64,000 nt of DNA from positions 122,126-186,125 of the forward strand of contig LNDW01000017.1 in NCBI GenBank assembly GCA_001464815.1, written 5' to 3'. Numbering within the stretch: the first letter of the stretch is position 1; each line of letters begins with the position of its first letter. Positions 8,765 through 17,659 of this stretch are shown one piece after another. Under the pieces are notes generated by a model. The model made no database searches, was not told the DNA's origin, and saw nothing but the letters and a program-made list of their open reading frames with translations. The stretch is from Betaproteobacteria bacterium Ga0077527. GTDB lineage: Bacteria; Pseudomonadota; Gammaproteobacteria; Burkholderiales; SG8-41. The position numbers were made by a program, and so were the translations under genes.

Positions 8765-9220
8765 ATGAAATTCCGCAGAGTCGTCACTGACACCAACAAG
8801 GAAGGCAAGGCCTACGTCAAATCGGACACCATCATCGAGCCGATTCCGATGCGCCCCGGTTTTCACAACCTCCCGATGTGGGCCACCAAAAAACTGCCCG
8901 CGGAAATGACCTCTGAAGATCCGAACACCTGGGAGCTCGGCACCAGCCTTGCCGGCGGCAGCGTGTTCCGTCTCGCCAAATACGATCCGGGCGTGCAGAA
9001 GCGCTGGCACGTCACCGACTCGGTCGATTACGCGATCTGCCTCGCTGGCGAACTGTGGATGCAGCTCGACGGCGGCGAGGAAGTGCACCTGACGCCGGGC
9101 ACCGTGATCATCCAGCGCCAGACCATGCATAACTGGGAAAACCGCGGCACCGAACCCTGCATCATGGCCTATGTGCTGCTCGCCACCGAGGGCGCGAAGA
9201 CCACCGGCTGGGATCACTGA
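8765..9220 (+). CDS. Cupin-domain protein
   Basis: A 151-residue single-domain cupin. Residues ~75-135 form the beta-barrel with KRWHVTDSVDYAICLAGE (motif 1) and LTPGTVIIQRQTMHNWENRG (motif 2), giving His and Glu side chains for a metal site. ATG at 8765 is backed by AGGAG. Cupins of this shape include small dioxygenases, isomerases and ligand-binding proteins. It is preceded by a terminator and ~190 bp of non-coding sequence, so it probably has its own promoter; no clear -10 was identified. The specific function is unknown. Confidence 0.85.
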   Translation: MKFRRVVTDTNKEGKAYVKSDTIIEPIPMRPGFHNLPMWATKKLPAEMTSEDPNTWELGTSLAGGSVFRLAKYDPGVQKRWHVTDSVDYAICLAGELWMQLDGGEEVHLTPGTVIIQRQTMHNWENRGTEPCIMAYVLLATEGAKTTGWDH

Positions 9221-9267
9221 TCCGCCACGGCGGCGCGGGAACATCCGCGCCGCCAGCGGCATTCCCC

Positions 9268-9663
9268 ATGTCCTACATCAACGAATCCCTCTCGGCAGGC
9301 GAAGAAATTTCCAGCCTGTTTGAACAGCATTGGGTGGTGCGCATACCGATGATGCTGTGGCTGCTTCTCGTCATAACCATTCCGGTTGCAATTTATGAAT
9401 TCCTGCGCCTGCGTTACACCGAACTCGGCGTCACCAACAAGCGCGTGATCTTCAAGACCGGCATCATCAGCCGCAAGACCGAGGAGATGAAACTCGCCTC
9501 CATTGAGACGGTTGAAATCGACCAGGGAATCATCGGCCGCATCCTCGGCTACGGCAACATCCATGTCAGCGGCCGCGGCGTCAGCGATGTGGTGCTGCAC
9601 GATGTCAGGGATCCGATGGCGGTCAAGCGCGCCATCGAAAGCATCAGTCACCCCGCGCACTGA
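9268..9663 (+). CDS. PH-domain (bPH2, YdbS-like) membrane protein
   Basis: A 131-residue protein with one membrane segment (residues ~23-45) followed by a bacterial pleckstrin-homology domain: YTELGVTNKRVIFKTGIISR, then EEMKLASIETVEIDQG and ILGYGNIHVSGRG. This layout is typical of YdbS/YdbT-type membrane proteins. ATG at 9268 gives the full domain. It lies 23 bp ahead of the DoxX gene, so both are likely co-transcribed. A role in envelope stress or export has been suggested for relatives but nothing here tests it. Confidence 0.85.
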   Translation: MSYINESLSAGEEISSLFEQHWVVRIPMMLWLLLVITIPVAIYEFLRLRYTELGVTNKRVIFKTGIISRKTEEMKLASIETVEIDQGIIGRILGYGNIHVSGRGVSDVVLHDVRDPMAVKRAIESISHPAH

Positions 9664-9686
9664 ACAAAAACACCCCGATACACCTC

Positions 9687-10070
9687 ATGAGCGACGACAT
9701 AGGCAAACTGGTACTGCGGCTGACTCTGGGCATCCTGATGCTGCTGCACGGCATCGCCAAGCTGCGCTACGGCGTAGGCGGCATCGAAAACATGGTGGTC
9801 AGCCAGGGTCTGCCGGCATTCCTCGCCTACGGCGTTTTTGTCGGCGAAGTGGTTGCGCCGCTGCTGGTGATTGCCGGCTTCTACGCGCGTATCGGCGGCC
9901 TGATCATCACCTTCAACATGGGGGTGGCGATTGCGCTGGCGCACAGCGCGCAACTGATGAGCATCAGCAAGAACGGCGGCTGGGAGCTCGAGCTGCAGGG
10001 CTTTTTCCTGTTCACCGGGCTGGTGGTGGCACTGATCGGTCCCGGCAAGTTCGCGATCAACCGGCGCTGA
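9687..10070 (+). CDS. DoxX family membrane protein
   Basis: A 127-residue protein with four predicted membrane helices. The first helix LRLTLGILMLLHGIAKL with its conserved His-Gly, and the GVFVGEVVAPLLVIAGFYAR segment, place it in the DoxX/DUF4870-like redox-associated membrane family. It is tail-to-tail with the next Bug gene (12 bp gap). The family is linked to quinone or thiosulfate oxidation in archaea, but in bacteria the role is generally undefined. Confidence 0.88.
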   Translation: MSDDIGKLVLRLTLGILMLLHGIAKLRYGVGGIENMVVSQGLPAFLAYGVFVGEVVAPLLVIAGFYARIGGLIITFNMGVAIALAHSAQLMSISKNGGWELELQGFFLFTGLVVALIGPGKFAINRR

Positions 10071-10082
10071 CCCCGGCAGGCT

Positions 10083-11069
10083 TCAGTTTTTCATCGGCGC
10101 AATACCCGCCAACCTCACCACTTCCCGCCATTTGACGATTTCGCGCCGCACGCGTTCGTCAAGTTCAGCCGACGACGAGGGCTGGAATTCGGCGCCATGG
10201 GCCTGGAAACGTTCGCGGATTTCGCGCTGCCTGGGAATGAGCAGGGTCTCGGTATTGATCCGGTGGATCACCGTGCCCGAAGTCTGCCCCGGCGCAAACA
10301 ACGCGAACCAGCCGATCGCCTCATAACCGGGCAGCGCGGCTTCGGCCAGTGTCGGCAGCGCCGGCAGCACTGAACTGCGCTTGAGGCTGGTCACCGCCAG
10401 CGCCCGTGCACGGCCGGCACGGATCGCCGGCAACGCGGTGGCAACACTGCTGAACAGGATTGAAATCTGCCCGCCTATCAGTTCATAGATCGCCGGCGCC
10501 CCGCCCTTGTACGGCACATGGGTCAGGAACAACCCGGCACGTTGCGCAAACAGCGCCGCCGCCATGTGCGCCGCGGTGGCAATGCCGGAAGTGCCGTAAT
10601 CAAGTTCATGCGGACGGCGGCGCGCGAACTGGATCAGCTCGGGCACTGTCTTCGCCGGCAGCGAAGGATGCAGCAGGAGCACGCTCGGCACCTCGGCGAC
10701 CATCGTCACCGGCGCAAAATCACGCAGCGTGTCATAGGGCAGTCGTGTCCACAGCGACGGATTAACCACATGCGAGGTATAGGCCATCAGCAGGGTGTAG
10801 CCGTCGGGAGGCGACTTGGCGACCAGCTCCGAGCCGATCATGCCGCCGGCGCCCGGCCGGTTGTCCACCACCACCTGCTGGCCCCAGGCCTCGGCATAGT
10901 GCACGGCAAGAGTACGCGCGAAGACATCGGTGGCACCGCCCGGCGCGATCGGCGCGATGATGCGCACTGTGCGCGAGGGATAGGCCTGGGCCGCCGCGCC
11001 GGCCGCGACCAAGGCCGCGAGCAGCAGCAGGCCGGTCCTCATCAGAAAATTCGGGCTCAGGCAATTCAT
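10083..11069 (-). CDS. Bug/TctC-family periplasmic substrate-binding protein
   Basis: A 328-residue receptor. ATG at 11069 or 11042 (nine codons later) could start it; neither has a good ribosome site, and both leave a signal peptide ending at AGAAAQA. Family motifs are YPSRTVRIIAPIAPGGATD, QQVVVDNRPGAGG, HVPYKGGAPAIYELIGGQ and GRARALAVTSLKRSS. It stands alone, divergent from the short gene at 11145, and its promoter would overlap that gene's upstream region. Confidence 0.93.
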   Translation of the reverse strand: MNCLSPNFLMRTGLLLLAALVAAGAAAQAYPSRTVRIIAPIAPGGATDVFARTLAVHYAEAWGQQVVVDNRPGAGGMIGSELVAKSPPDGYTLLMAYTSHVVNPSLWTRLPYDTLRDFAPVTMVAEVPSVLLLHPSLPAKTVPELIQFARRRPHELDYGTSGIATAAHMAAALFAQRAGLFLTHVPYKGGAPAIYELIGGQISILFSSVATALPAIRAGRARALAVTSLKRSSVLPALPTLAEAALPGYEAIGWFALFAPGQTSGTVIHRINTETLLIPRQREIRERFQAHGAEFQPSSSAELDERVRREIVKWREVVRLAGIAPMKN

Positions 11070-11144
11070 GCGAAATTGTAATCCGGTGCGGCTGGCGGTC
11101 GCGCTAGAATGAACGTCAATTTCCCGCACACAAACATCGGCACC

Positions 11145-11414
11145 ATGAGCTCATTCCCTCCCGCCTCCCCGCTTTTTGAAGGCGAACTGCAGGCCAGCAT
11201 GCAACAGCTCCACAACGAAATCGTCGAAGCGATGCAGCTCGCCCAGAAAAGCCCCGACCTCGACGATCTGTCGGCGGTGTACGCGGTGGCACTGCTCAAA
11301 CTCGGCATGGCCACCGGTTTTGTCGAACAGAAATATCCCGGCTTCGTCAAAGAGGTCGAGGAAAAGCGCCAGCGGGTGATCGCCGCGCTGACCGCCGAGC
11401 AGCAAAAACACTAA
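11145..11414 (+). CDS. Small helical protein, function unknown
   Basis: An 89-residue, predicted all-helical acidic protein without signal or membrane segment. ATG at 11145 is preferred over 11109 because a TAGAAT -10-like box at 11105-11110 overlaps the earlier ATG. It ends 10 bp before the cysteine desulfurase gene and is probably transcribed with it. I do not recognise the family; the repeated helical heptads suggest a small oligomer. Confidence 0.65.
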   Translation: MSSFPPASPLFEGELQASMQQLHNEIVEAMQLAQKSPDLDDLSAVYAVALLKLGMATGFVEQKYPGFVKEVEEKRQRVIAALTAEQQKH

Positions 11415-11424
11415 AGGCACGCCG

Positions 11425-12594
11425 ATGAAAACCCCGCGCATCACGACACCAATTTACCTCGACAACTCCGCCACCACCCCGCTCGACCCCGCCGTGGTCG
11501 ATGCCATGCTGCCCTTCCTGCGCGAGCAGTTCGGCAACCCGGCAAGCAGCACCCACGCCTTCGGCACCGCGGCCAGCCGCGCGGTGGAAAACGCCCGCGC
11601 CGAAGTGGCGAAACTGGTCAATGCCGAGGCGCGCGACATCGCCTGGACCTCCGGCGCCACCGAATCGAACAACCTCGCGATCAAGGGCGCCGCGCTGTCC
11701 GCGCAGAAACGCGGCAAACACATCGTCACCGTGCAGACCGAGCACAAGGCCGTGCTCGACACCGTGAAATGGCTGGAGCGCCAGGGCTTCACCGCCACCT
11801 ACCTCGCGCCGCGCAAAAACGGCCTCGTCGATGCAGCGGAATTCCGCGCCGCGCTGCGCCCCGACACCGTGCTCGCCTCGGTGATGCTGGTCAACAACGA
11901 GATCGGCGTGATCCAGGACATCGCCGCGCTGGGCGCGATCTGCCGCGACAACGGCACGCTGTTTCATGTCGATGCCGCGCAGGCCACCGGCAAGGTGGCG
12001 ATCGACCTCGCCACGCTGCCGGTCGACATCATGTCACTGACCGCGCACAAGACCTACGGCCCGAAAGGCATCGGCGCGCTGTACGTGCGCCGCTCGCCGC
12101 AGGTGCGCGTTGAATGCCAGATGCACGGCGGCGGCCACGAGCGCGGCCTGCGCTCGGGCACGCTCGCCACCCACCAGATCGTCGGCATGGGTGAGGCCTT
12201 CCGCATCGCCGGTGAGCTGATGGCCACCGAAGTGCCGCAGCTGCGCGCCTTGCGTGACCGCTTCTGGAAGCAGATCAAGGATGTGCCGGGCGTGATCCTC
12301 AATGGCGACCTCGAACAGCGCATCGCCAACAACCTCAACATCAGCCTCGACATCACCAACTGCGATTCACTGGTGACCACCCTCAGCGACATCGCCGTGT
12401 CCTCGACCTCCGCCTGTTCCACCGGTGGTGTATCGCATGTGCTGCAGGCGCTGGGCTCGGATGCCGGCATTGCCGGCAACTCCATCCGCATCAGCGTCGG
12501 CCGCTTCAACACCGCCGAGGAAATCGACTGGGCGGCGGATTACCTGCGCAACAAGATCGAGGATTGCCGCGCCGGACGGCTCCGGGCAGCATAA
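11425..12594 (+). CDS. IscS/NifS-type cysteine desulfurase
   Basis: A 389-residue PLP-dependent class V aminotransferase-fold enzyme that releases sulfane sulfur from cysteine for Fe-S cluster or thiolation pathways. The N-terminus has [13 protein letters not shown]. The PLP lysine is Lys209 in [12 protein letters not shown] and the catalytic loop cysteine is Cys331 in [10 protein letters not shown], matching IscS positions. No iscR, iscU, iscA or hscBA is nearby, so it is not the standard isc operon copy; it is paired only with the short helical gene. It probably serves a special pathway or is a second desulfurase. Confidence 0.92.
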   Translation: MKTPRITTPIYLDNSATTPLDPAVVDAMLPFLREQFGNPASSTHAFGTAASRAVENARAEVAKLVNAEARDIAWTSGATESNNLAIKGAALSAQKRGKHIVTVQTEHKAVLDTVKWLERQGFTATYLAPRKNGLVDAAEFRAALRPDTVLASVMLVNNEIGVIQDIAALGAICRDNGTLFHVDAAQATGKVAIDLATLPVDIMSLTAHKTYGPKGIGALYVRRSPQVRVECQMHGGGHERGLRSGTLATHQIVGMGEAFRIAGELMATEVPQLRALRDRFWKQIKDVPGVILNGDLEQRIANNLNISLDITNCDSLVTTLSDIAVSSTSACSTGGVSHVLQALGSDAGIAGNSIRISVGRFNTAEEIDWAADYLRNKIEDCRAGRLRAA

Positions 12595-12603
12595 AAATAA
12601 TTC

Positions 12604-12620
12604 ATTAAAAACAATAACTT
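12604..12620 (+). repeat. Dispersed AT-rich 17-mer, copy 2
   Basis: ATTAAAAACAATAACTT, plus orientation, 9 bp after the desulfurase stop codon. Confidence 0.6.
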
Positions 12621-12624
12621 ATAT

Positions 12625-12649
12625 ATCATCCGCCCCCTCGGCGGATGAT
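12625..12649 (-). terminator. Hairpin between convergent genes, possible terminator
   Basis: A perfect 10-bp stem (ATCATCCGCC with GGCGGATGAT, loop CCCTC) overlaps the stop codon of the minus-strand gene. On the minus strand it is followed by AT-rich sequence rather than a pure T run, so termination is likely but not certain. Confidence 0.5.
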
Positions 12650-13176
12650 CAGCGGCGCGAAGGTACGGCCGCCGCTTCGCGCAAATGGATAAAGCTGTGG
12701 TCGCAGAACCCCGGCTCGGCCTGCGCCTGTAATTCCTCATACACCTGATCCGGCTCGCGCAGCACCCGCGCATCAAAATGCCGCGCGTTGACCGCGCCGT
12801 AGTTGATGCAATGGCCGCTCTGCGCATCACGCGCCAGGCAGGCGTAGATGGTGGTGACCACGAACATCGCACCGCTGCGTTCGATGTAGTGCAGGTAACG
12901 CCCCTGCACCATCATGGCATTGCCGGCACCGGCGCGCCGGGTGTCGACTGTGCGCACCCGCCCGTCCCGCTGCCGCTGGTAATGGGTCAGTGAATTGGAA
13001 CGGCCCTCGACCAGCAGGCGGTCGCCGGTCTGGGGATCGATGTCGTAGTTGCGGTAAAACGCACAATGCACATAGGGGCTGCTGGCGAGATGCCCGAAGT
13101 CCGGTGCCCCGGCCGCCGTCACTGCCGCGGGCAGCAAAGCCAGCAGCAACAGCAAACAGTGCGGGCGCGGGATCAC
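12649..13176 (-). CDS. Secreted protein, function unknown
   Basis: A 175-residue protein with an N-terminal signal peptide (PHCLLLLLALLPAAVTAAG) and a mature domain with six cysteines but no family I recognise. I start it at GTG 13176, which has GGAG six bases upstream. Earlier in-frame TTG codons lie in a 9-bp tandem repeat and would add Pro-Glu-Leu repeats before the signal peptide, which is unlikely. It lies 38 bp downstream of a Bug gene on the same strand and is probably co-transcribed. Confidence 0.6.
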   Translation of the reverse strand: MIPRPHCLLLLLALLPAAVTAAGAPDFGHLASSPYVHCAFYRNYDIDPQTGDRLLVEGRSNSLTHYQRQRDGRVRTVDTRRAGAGNAMMVQGRYLHYIERSGAMFVVTTIYACLARDAQSGHCINYGAVNARHFDARVLREPDQVYEELQAQAEPGFCDHSFIHLREAAAVPSRR

Positions 13177-13182
13177 CGGCAG

Positions 13183-13209
13183 CTCCGGCAACTCCGGCAA
13201 CTCCGGCAA
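13183..13209. repeat. Three perfect tandem 9-bp repeats
   Basis: CTCCGGCAA is repeated three times without mismatch directly upstream of the secreted-protein gene. On the minus strand each unit carries TTG and GGAG. Confidence 0.85.
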
Positions 13210-13214
13210 CAGAC

Positions 13215-14201
13215 CTATTTCAGCTTGGCCAGCCCGATTTCGGTGAGCACGGCCTTGTATTCCTCGAACTCTTCGTCAAGCCGGCGCTTGGCATCCCGGG
13301 CATTGGCGTAGCCGTTGACCCAGAAATTCTCCTCGAGCTCCTTTTTCCATTCCTCGGTCGCCGCCATCGCCGCAAAGACCTTGTCCCAGTAGGCGACCTG
13401 CGCCGCAGTGAGGCCGCGCGGGCCCATCATGCCGCGCCAACTCGAGGAATCGGCGGCGACACCCTGATCGCGCCAGGTCGGCACGTTGGCGAAATCGCCC
13501 CACATCCGCTTCGGTGAGGAAATCGCCAGCACACGCAGCTTGCCGTCGCGCATCTGGCCGATCATGTTGCCGAGTCCGGTGTTGACCACATCGACGTGGC
13601 CCCCGAGCACAGCGGTGGTGGTGGCAGCGCCGCCGGGAAACACCACCGCGCGCAGCTTGCGGATGTCGACGCCGCCGGCACGCAGGCAGGTCAGCAGCGT
13701 GGTGTGGTTGGCGCCGCCGAGGCTGGTTGAAATGCCGAAGCTGGCGCTCTGCGGATTCTTTTTCAGCATCTCCACCAGGTCGCGGCCGCTCTTGATCGGC
13801 GAATCGGCGCGCACCGTGACCGCGAGGTATTCCTCGAACAGCATCGCCAGCGGCGAGAATGCGGTGTGGTTGTACGGGATCAGTCCGATGATGTTGTTGC
13901 TGATCGAGCCGGTGGTGGCGACGATCATGTAATGGCCGTCGCCGGGATGCTGGTTGAGATAGGTCAGGCCGATGGTGCCGCTGCCACCGGGCTTGTTGAC
14001 CACGTTCACCGGCACATCGACCAGCTTGTATTTGTTGAGAATGGCCGCGACCACGCGCGCGGTGCGGTCGGTGGTGCCGCCGGGCCCGGAGGGCGCGATG
14101 ATCTCGACCGCGCGCTCGGGTTTCCACTGGGCCAGCGCGGCGCCGCTTTGCGCCGCGATCACCGCCCCCAACACCATCAACAAGCCACGGATGCCTGACA
14201 T
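13215..14201 (-). CDS. Bug/TctC-like substrate-binding protein, divergent subgroup
   Basis: A 328-residue receptor starting at ATG 14201 with AAAGGAG upstream and a signal peptide ending at AALAQ. It keeps the Bug fold (WKPERAVEIIAPSGPGGTTD, VVNKPGGSG, GKLRVLAISSPKR) but lacks the HVPYKG motif: the corresponding region reads LRAVVFPGGAATTTAVLGGH. It shares this with the receptor at 42156-43154, so the two form a separate TctC subgroup with a different ligand pocket. It is divergent from the aconitase-like operon at 14366, pointing to a shared substrate. Confidence 0.9.
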   Translation of the reverse strand: MSGIRGLLMVLGAVIAAQSGAALAQWKPERAVEIIAPSGPGGTTDRTARVVAAILNKYKLVDVPVNVVNKPGGSGTIGLTYLNQHPGDGHYMIVATTGSISNNIIGLIPYNHTAFSPLAMLFEEYLAVTVRADSPIKSGRDLVEMLKKNPQSASFGISTSLGGANHTTLLTCLRAGGVDIRKLRAVVFPGGAATTTAVLGGHVDVVNTGLGNMIGQMRDGKLRVLAISSPKRMWGDFANVPTWRDQGVAADSSSWRGMMGPRGLTAAQVAYWDKVFAAMAATEEWKKELEENFWVNGYANARDAKRRLDEEFEEYKAVLTEIGLAKLK

Positions 14202-14365
14202 GTGAACTCCTTTGCGAAAAAGGTTGCGGCGAATGCCCAAAAATATAGCACGGGGTTTGCAATGCCGATTGAAGATATAGACAATCCCGGGACACAGCAC
14301 CAAAACACAGCCGGCAATGCCACCTGCCACTCGTTATCACAACCGGGCACGATACGGACTCCACC

Positions 14366-15637
14366 ATGGGCATGACCGCCGCCGAAAAAATCCTCGCCCG
14401 CACCAGTAACCTGCCTGAAGCCAAGGCTGGCGACATCGTCTACCCGCGACCCGACTTCGTGATGATCCACGACGGCGTGGTGCGCGGCGCCAAGGAGGAA
14501 CTCGACGCACTGGGCATCCACCGTGTGTTTGATCCCGAGCGCGTGCTGATGGTGTCCGACCATGACGTGGTCTACGTCAACGACCGCGCCGCGGCGCGCG
14601 GCGCCTACAACCGCAAGGCCGCCGAGGCCTGGGGCATCAAACATTTCTTTGATGCCGGCCAGGGCGGCCACGGCCACATCTTCCCCACCGAACGCGGCTG
14701 GGTGCTGCCGGGCACGCTGTATTTCGACAACGACCGCCACTGCACCAACGCCGGCGGCATCGGCGCGCTGGCGATCCGCATGGGCACCGAAATCAACCGC
14801 GTACTCGCCACCGGCACCAACTGGACGCTGGTGCCAAAGTCGGTGCAGCTGACGATCAAGGGCAAAATGCCGCACGGCGTGTTTGCGCGTGACCTCGGTT
14901 TTGTCATCGGCAAGAAACTCGGCCCCGACGGCGACTTTGGCGTGGATATCGACTACCGCGTGCTCGAATTCGCCGGCGAGCTCGACCAGTTCAGCCTCGC
15001 CGCGCGCATCTCGCTGTGCAGCACCCCGACCGAGATGCGCGCGATCGGCGTGTTTTTCCCGCCATCGGCAGCCATCCTCGAATATGCGCAGGTGCGCGCG
15101 CAGCGTCCCTTCACGCCGGTCTACCCCGATGCCGATGCCCGCTATGAAGCCAAAATCGAGTTCGATGTCAGCACGCTGAAGCCGCAGGTGGCGCTGCCCG
15201 GCGGTCCGCACCTCGCCGCCGACCTCGCCACGGTTGCCGGCACGCCGGTAAGCCACACCTATGTCGGCTCCTGCGGCTCGGGCATGTACGAGGATCTCGA
15301 GATGGCCGCCGGCATCCTCAAGGGCCGCAAGCTGGCACGCGGCGTGCGCATGATCGTGGTGCCGGGTTCCGAGGACTCGACGCGGCGGATGACGCGCGAA
15401 GGCCTGCTCGATGTCTTCCACGACGCCGGCGCAATGGTGATCCCCGCCGGCTGCGGCCCCTGCGCCAGCGGCCGCACCGGGCTGATTGACGACGGCGAGA
15501 ATTCGATCTCGACCGCGGTGGCCAACGGCCGCGGCCGCTTCGGCGCCAAGGGTGCCCAGCTCTACCTCGGCAGCCCCGCCACCGTTGCCGCCTCGGCGGT
15601 GACCGGATGCATCACCGACCCGCGCGAGTTCCTGTGA
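14366..15637 (+). CDS. Aconitase/isopropylmalate-dehydratase-type large subunit, copy 1
   Basis: A 423-residue subunit of an Fe-S hydro-lyase in the aconitase/LeuC superfamily. The three 4Fe-4S ligands are present: Cys in VGSCGSGMYEDL and the pair in PAGCGPCASG. The region equivalent to the LeuC G-D-S-H-T-x-T-H-G-A-F-G motif reads DNDRHCTNAGGIGAL, so substrate contacts differ. It begins MGMTAAEKIL like its paralogue 61 bp downstream. Length matches LeuC-like proteins of the archaeal type (~420). The likely reaction is stereospecific hydration/dehydration of a hydroxy-di- or tricarboxylate; the substrate is unknown. Confidence 0.88.
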   Translation: MGMTAAEKILARTSNLPEAKAGDIVYPRPDFVMIHDGVVRGAKEELDALGIHRVFDPERVLMVSDHDVVYVNDRAAARGAYNRKAAEAWGIKHFFDAGQGGHGHIFPTERGWVLPGTLYFDNDRHCTNAGGIGALAIRMGTEINRVLATGTNWTLVPKSVQLTIKGKMPHGVFARDLGFVIGKKLGPDGDFGVDIDYRVLEFAGELDQFSLAARISLCSTPTEMRAIGVFFPPSAAILEYAQVRAQRPFTPVYPDADARYEAKIEFDVSTLKPQVALPGGPHLAADLATVAGTPVSHTYVGSCGSGMYEDLEMAAGILKGRKLARGVRMIVVPGSEDSTRRMTREGLLDVFHDAGAMVIPAGCGPCASGRTGLIDDGENSISTAVANGRGRFGAKGAQLYLGSPATVAASAVTGCITDPREFL

Positions 15638-15698
15638 TGGCCGCGTTGACCACGGCCTTCGCGCTGATTACCCTCGCTGCTTTTTTCCGGGACCCGCC

Positions 15699-16979
15699 AT
15701 GGGCATGACCGCCGTTGAAAAGGTGCTCGCCGCAAAAAGCGGCCGCGCTGCCGTGAAACCCGGCGATGTGGTATCTCCGGACCCCGACTTCATCATGATC
15801 CACGACGGCGTGGTGATGGGCGCCAAGCGTGAACTCGACAGCCTCGGCATCACCCGCCTGGCGCAGCCGGACAAGGTGCTGATGGTCACCGACCATGACG
15901 TGATCTACGGCAGCGCGCGCGCGGCGGAACGTGGCGCCTTCAACCGCAAGGCCGCGGCGGCCTGGGGCGTCAAAAACTTCTTCGACGTCGGCCGCGGCGG
16001 CCACGGCCACATCTTCCCGATGGAATCCGGCCTGCTGCTGCCGGGCATGTTCTATTTCGACAACGACCGCCACGCCACCAACGCCGGCGCGATCGGGGCC
16101 TTCGGCTTTCGCATCGGCACCGAGATCACCCGCGTGCTCGCCACCGGCACCAACTGGGTGATGGTGCCGAAGACGGTGCGGCTTATGCTGAAAGGCCGGC
16201 TGCAGCCCGGCGTTTATGCCCGCGACATCGGTTTCCATTTCGCAGCGATGCTGAAACAGGAACGGCTGACCGCCGACCTCGATTACCGCGTGCTCGAATA
16301 CGCCGGCGACCTTGAGCAGTTCGGGCTGTCCGAACGTGCCGCACTGTGCTCGACACCGACCGAAATCCGCGCCTATGGCGTATTCGTGCCGCCCTCCGAA
16401 TCCATTCTTGACCACGCGCGCAGCAAGGCGCAGCAGCCGTTCACGCCGGTGTATTCCGACAGCGATGCGCGTTACGACGCCGACTTGACCCTCGACATCG
16501 GCAAACTCGAACCCCAGGTGTCGCTGCCGGGTAGCGTGGAAAATGCGGTCAATGTATCCGAGATCGCCGGCACCGCGGTGGACCACGCCTTCATCGGCTC
16601 CTGCGGCTCGGGGATGTGGGAGGACCTCGTGACCGCCGCGAACATCCTGCGTGGCAAACGGCTGGCGCCGAACGTGCGGCTGTTCGTCGCGCCCGGCTCC
16701 GAGGCCACCAACCGCAGGCTCGCCAGCGAAGGCCTGCTCGGCGTGTTCATCGAAGCCGGCGCGGTGATGCTGCCGCCGGGCTGTGGCCCCTGCAACGACG
16801 CGGTGATCGGCCCCGTGCATGCCGGCGAAGTCTCGATCTCCACCGCCACCAACAACAACGCCGGGCGCTTCGGCGCGCGCGAAGCGAAGCTCTACCTCGG
16901 CAGTCCCGCCACCGTCGCCGCCTCGGCGGTGGCGGGCAAGATTACGGATGCAAGAAAACTTCAAGTTCAAAAACTCTAG
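15699..16979 (+). CDS. Aconitase/isopropylmalate-dehydratase-type large subunit, copy 2
   Basis: A 426-residue close paralogue of the preceding gene, similar along its full length. The cluster cysteines are kept (GSCGSGMWEDL, PPGCGPCNDA), as is DNDRHATNAGAIGAFG. Tandem duplication of the large subunit is unusual: one small subunit must serve both, or the two form a hetero-assembly. ATG at 15699 is supported by the shared MGMTA(A/V)EK N-terminus. The stop codon overlaps the left end of a long palindromic repeat. Confidence 0.88.
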   Translation: MGMTAVEKVLAAKSGRAAVKPGDVVSPDPDFIMIHDGVVMGAKRELDSLGITRLAQPDKVLMVTDHDVIYGSARAAERGAFNRKAAAAWGVKNFFDVGRGGHGHIFPMESGLLLPGMFYFDNDRHATNAGAIGAFGFRIGTEITRVLATGTNWVMVPKTVRLMLKGRLQPGVYARDIGFHFAAMLKQERLTADLDYRVLEYAGDLEQFGLSERAALCSTPTEIRAYGVFVPPSESILDHARSKAQQPFTPVYSDSDARYDADLTLDIGKLEPQVSLPGSVENAVNVSEIAGTAVDHAFIGSCGSGMWEDLVTAANILRGKRLAPNVRLFVAPGSEATNRRLASEGLLGVFIEAGAVMLPPGCGPCNDAVIGPVHAGEVSISTATNNNAGRFGAREAKLYLGSPATVAASAVAGKITDARKLQVQKL

Positions 16980-17092
16980 CCACAGAGGGCACAGAGAACA
17001 CAGAGAACTGCAAACCCCGGAATACCCTCATGCGCCAAACATTGGCGAGGGTTTTCTCTGTGCTCTCTGTGTTCTCTGTGCCCTCTGTGGCT
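16978..17092. repeat. Long palindromic intergenic element, copy A
   Basis: The left arm starts AGCCACAGAGGGCACAGAGA and the right arm ends CTCTGTGCCCTCTGTGGCT, enclosing a unique centre. It separates the second large-subunit gene from the small-subunit gene. Confidence 0.9.
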
Positions 17093-17119
17093 GCTTTTGA
17101 TTTTTTAAAAGGTTACGAC

Positions 17120-17659
17120 ATGTCCTCTGAATTCCAGTGGGTGCTCAAAGGCCGCTGCTACAAACTCGGCCACGATGTCTGGCATGCCGGCGGCGTGGTG
17201 CCGAACTGGATCATCACCGGCCGGCATTTCGACCCGCAGGAGATCATCCCGCACCTGTTCGAGGAAACCGATCCCGGCTTCCACACCCGCTGCAAGCCCG
17301 GCGACATCATCGTCACCGGCAGGAACTTCGGCATGGGCCCGAAGATGAACGGCTATATCGCGATGCAGGCGCTGGGCCTGGGCCTCATCTGCGAATCGAT
17401 GCCCTTTCTCGCCTACCGGGCGGCGGTCGGCTGCGGCCTGCGCGTGCTCACCGACTGCGTCAACGTCAGCGAGTTCTGCGAAACCGGTGACGAGCTGGAG
17501 GTTAATTTCCGCGACGGCTTTTTCATCAACCACACAAAGGACATCCGCCGCGAATATCCGCCGCTGCCTGATGCCCTGATGGAAATCGTCGAGCTCGGCG
17601 GCAACGCCGGCTGGCTCAAGCACTGGCAGGCGCAAAAGCAGGCTGGCGGCGCCGCGTGA
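17120..17659 (+). CDS. Aconitase-superfamily small (swivel) subunit, atypical
   Basis: A 179-residue LeuD-like swivel domain. The core GDIIVTGRNFGMGPKMNGYI aligns with the LeuD segment G-x-N-F-G-C-G-S-S-R-E-H-A, but the substrate-binding Ser-Ser-Arg-Glu-His is missing. The C-terminal DELEVNFRDGFFIN strand is family-typical. ATG at 17120 was chosen because the frame upstream runs through the large-subunit gene and the repeat. It is the last subunit gene of the set and overlaps the following GNAT gene by 4 bp. The altered loop argues for a substrate other than isopropylmalate. Confidence 0.8.
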   Translation: MSSEFQWVLKGRCYKLGHDVWHAGGVVPNWIITGRHFDPQEIIPHLFEETDPGFHTRCKPGDIIVTGRNFGMGPKMNGYIAMQALGLGLICESMPFLAYRAAVGCGLRVLTDCVNVSEFCETGDELEVNFRDGFFINHTKDIRREYPPLPDALMEIVELGGNAGWLKHWQAQKQAGGAA

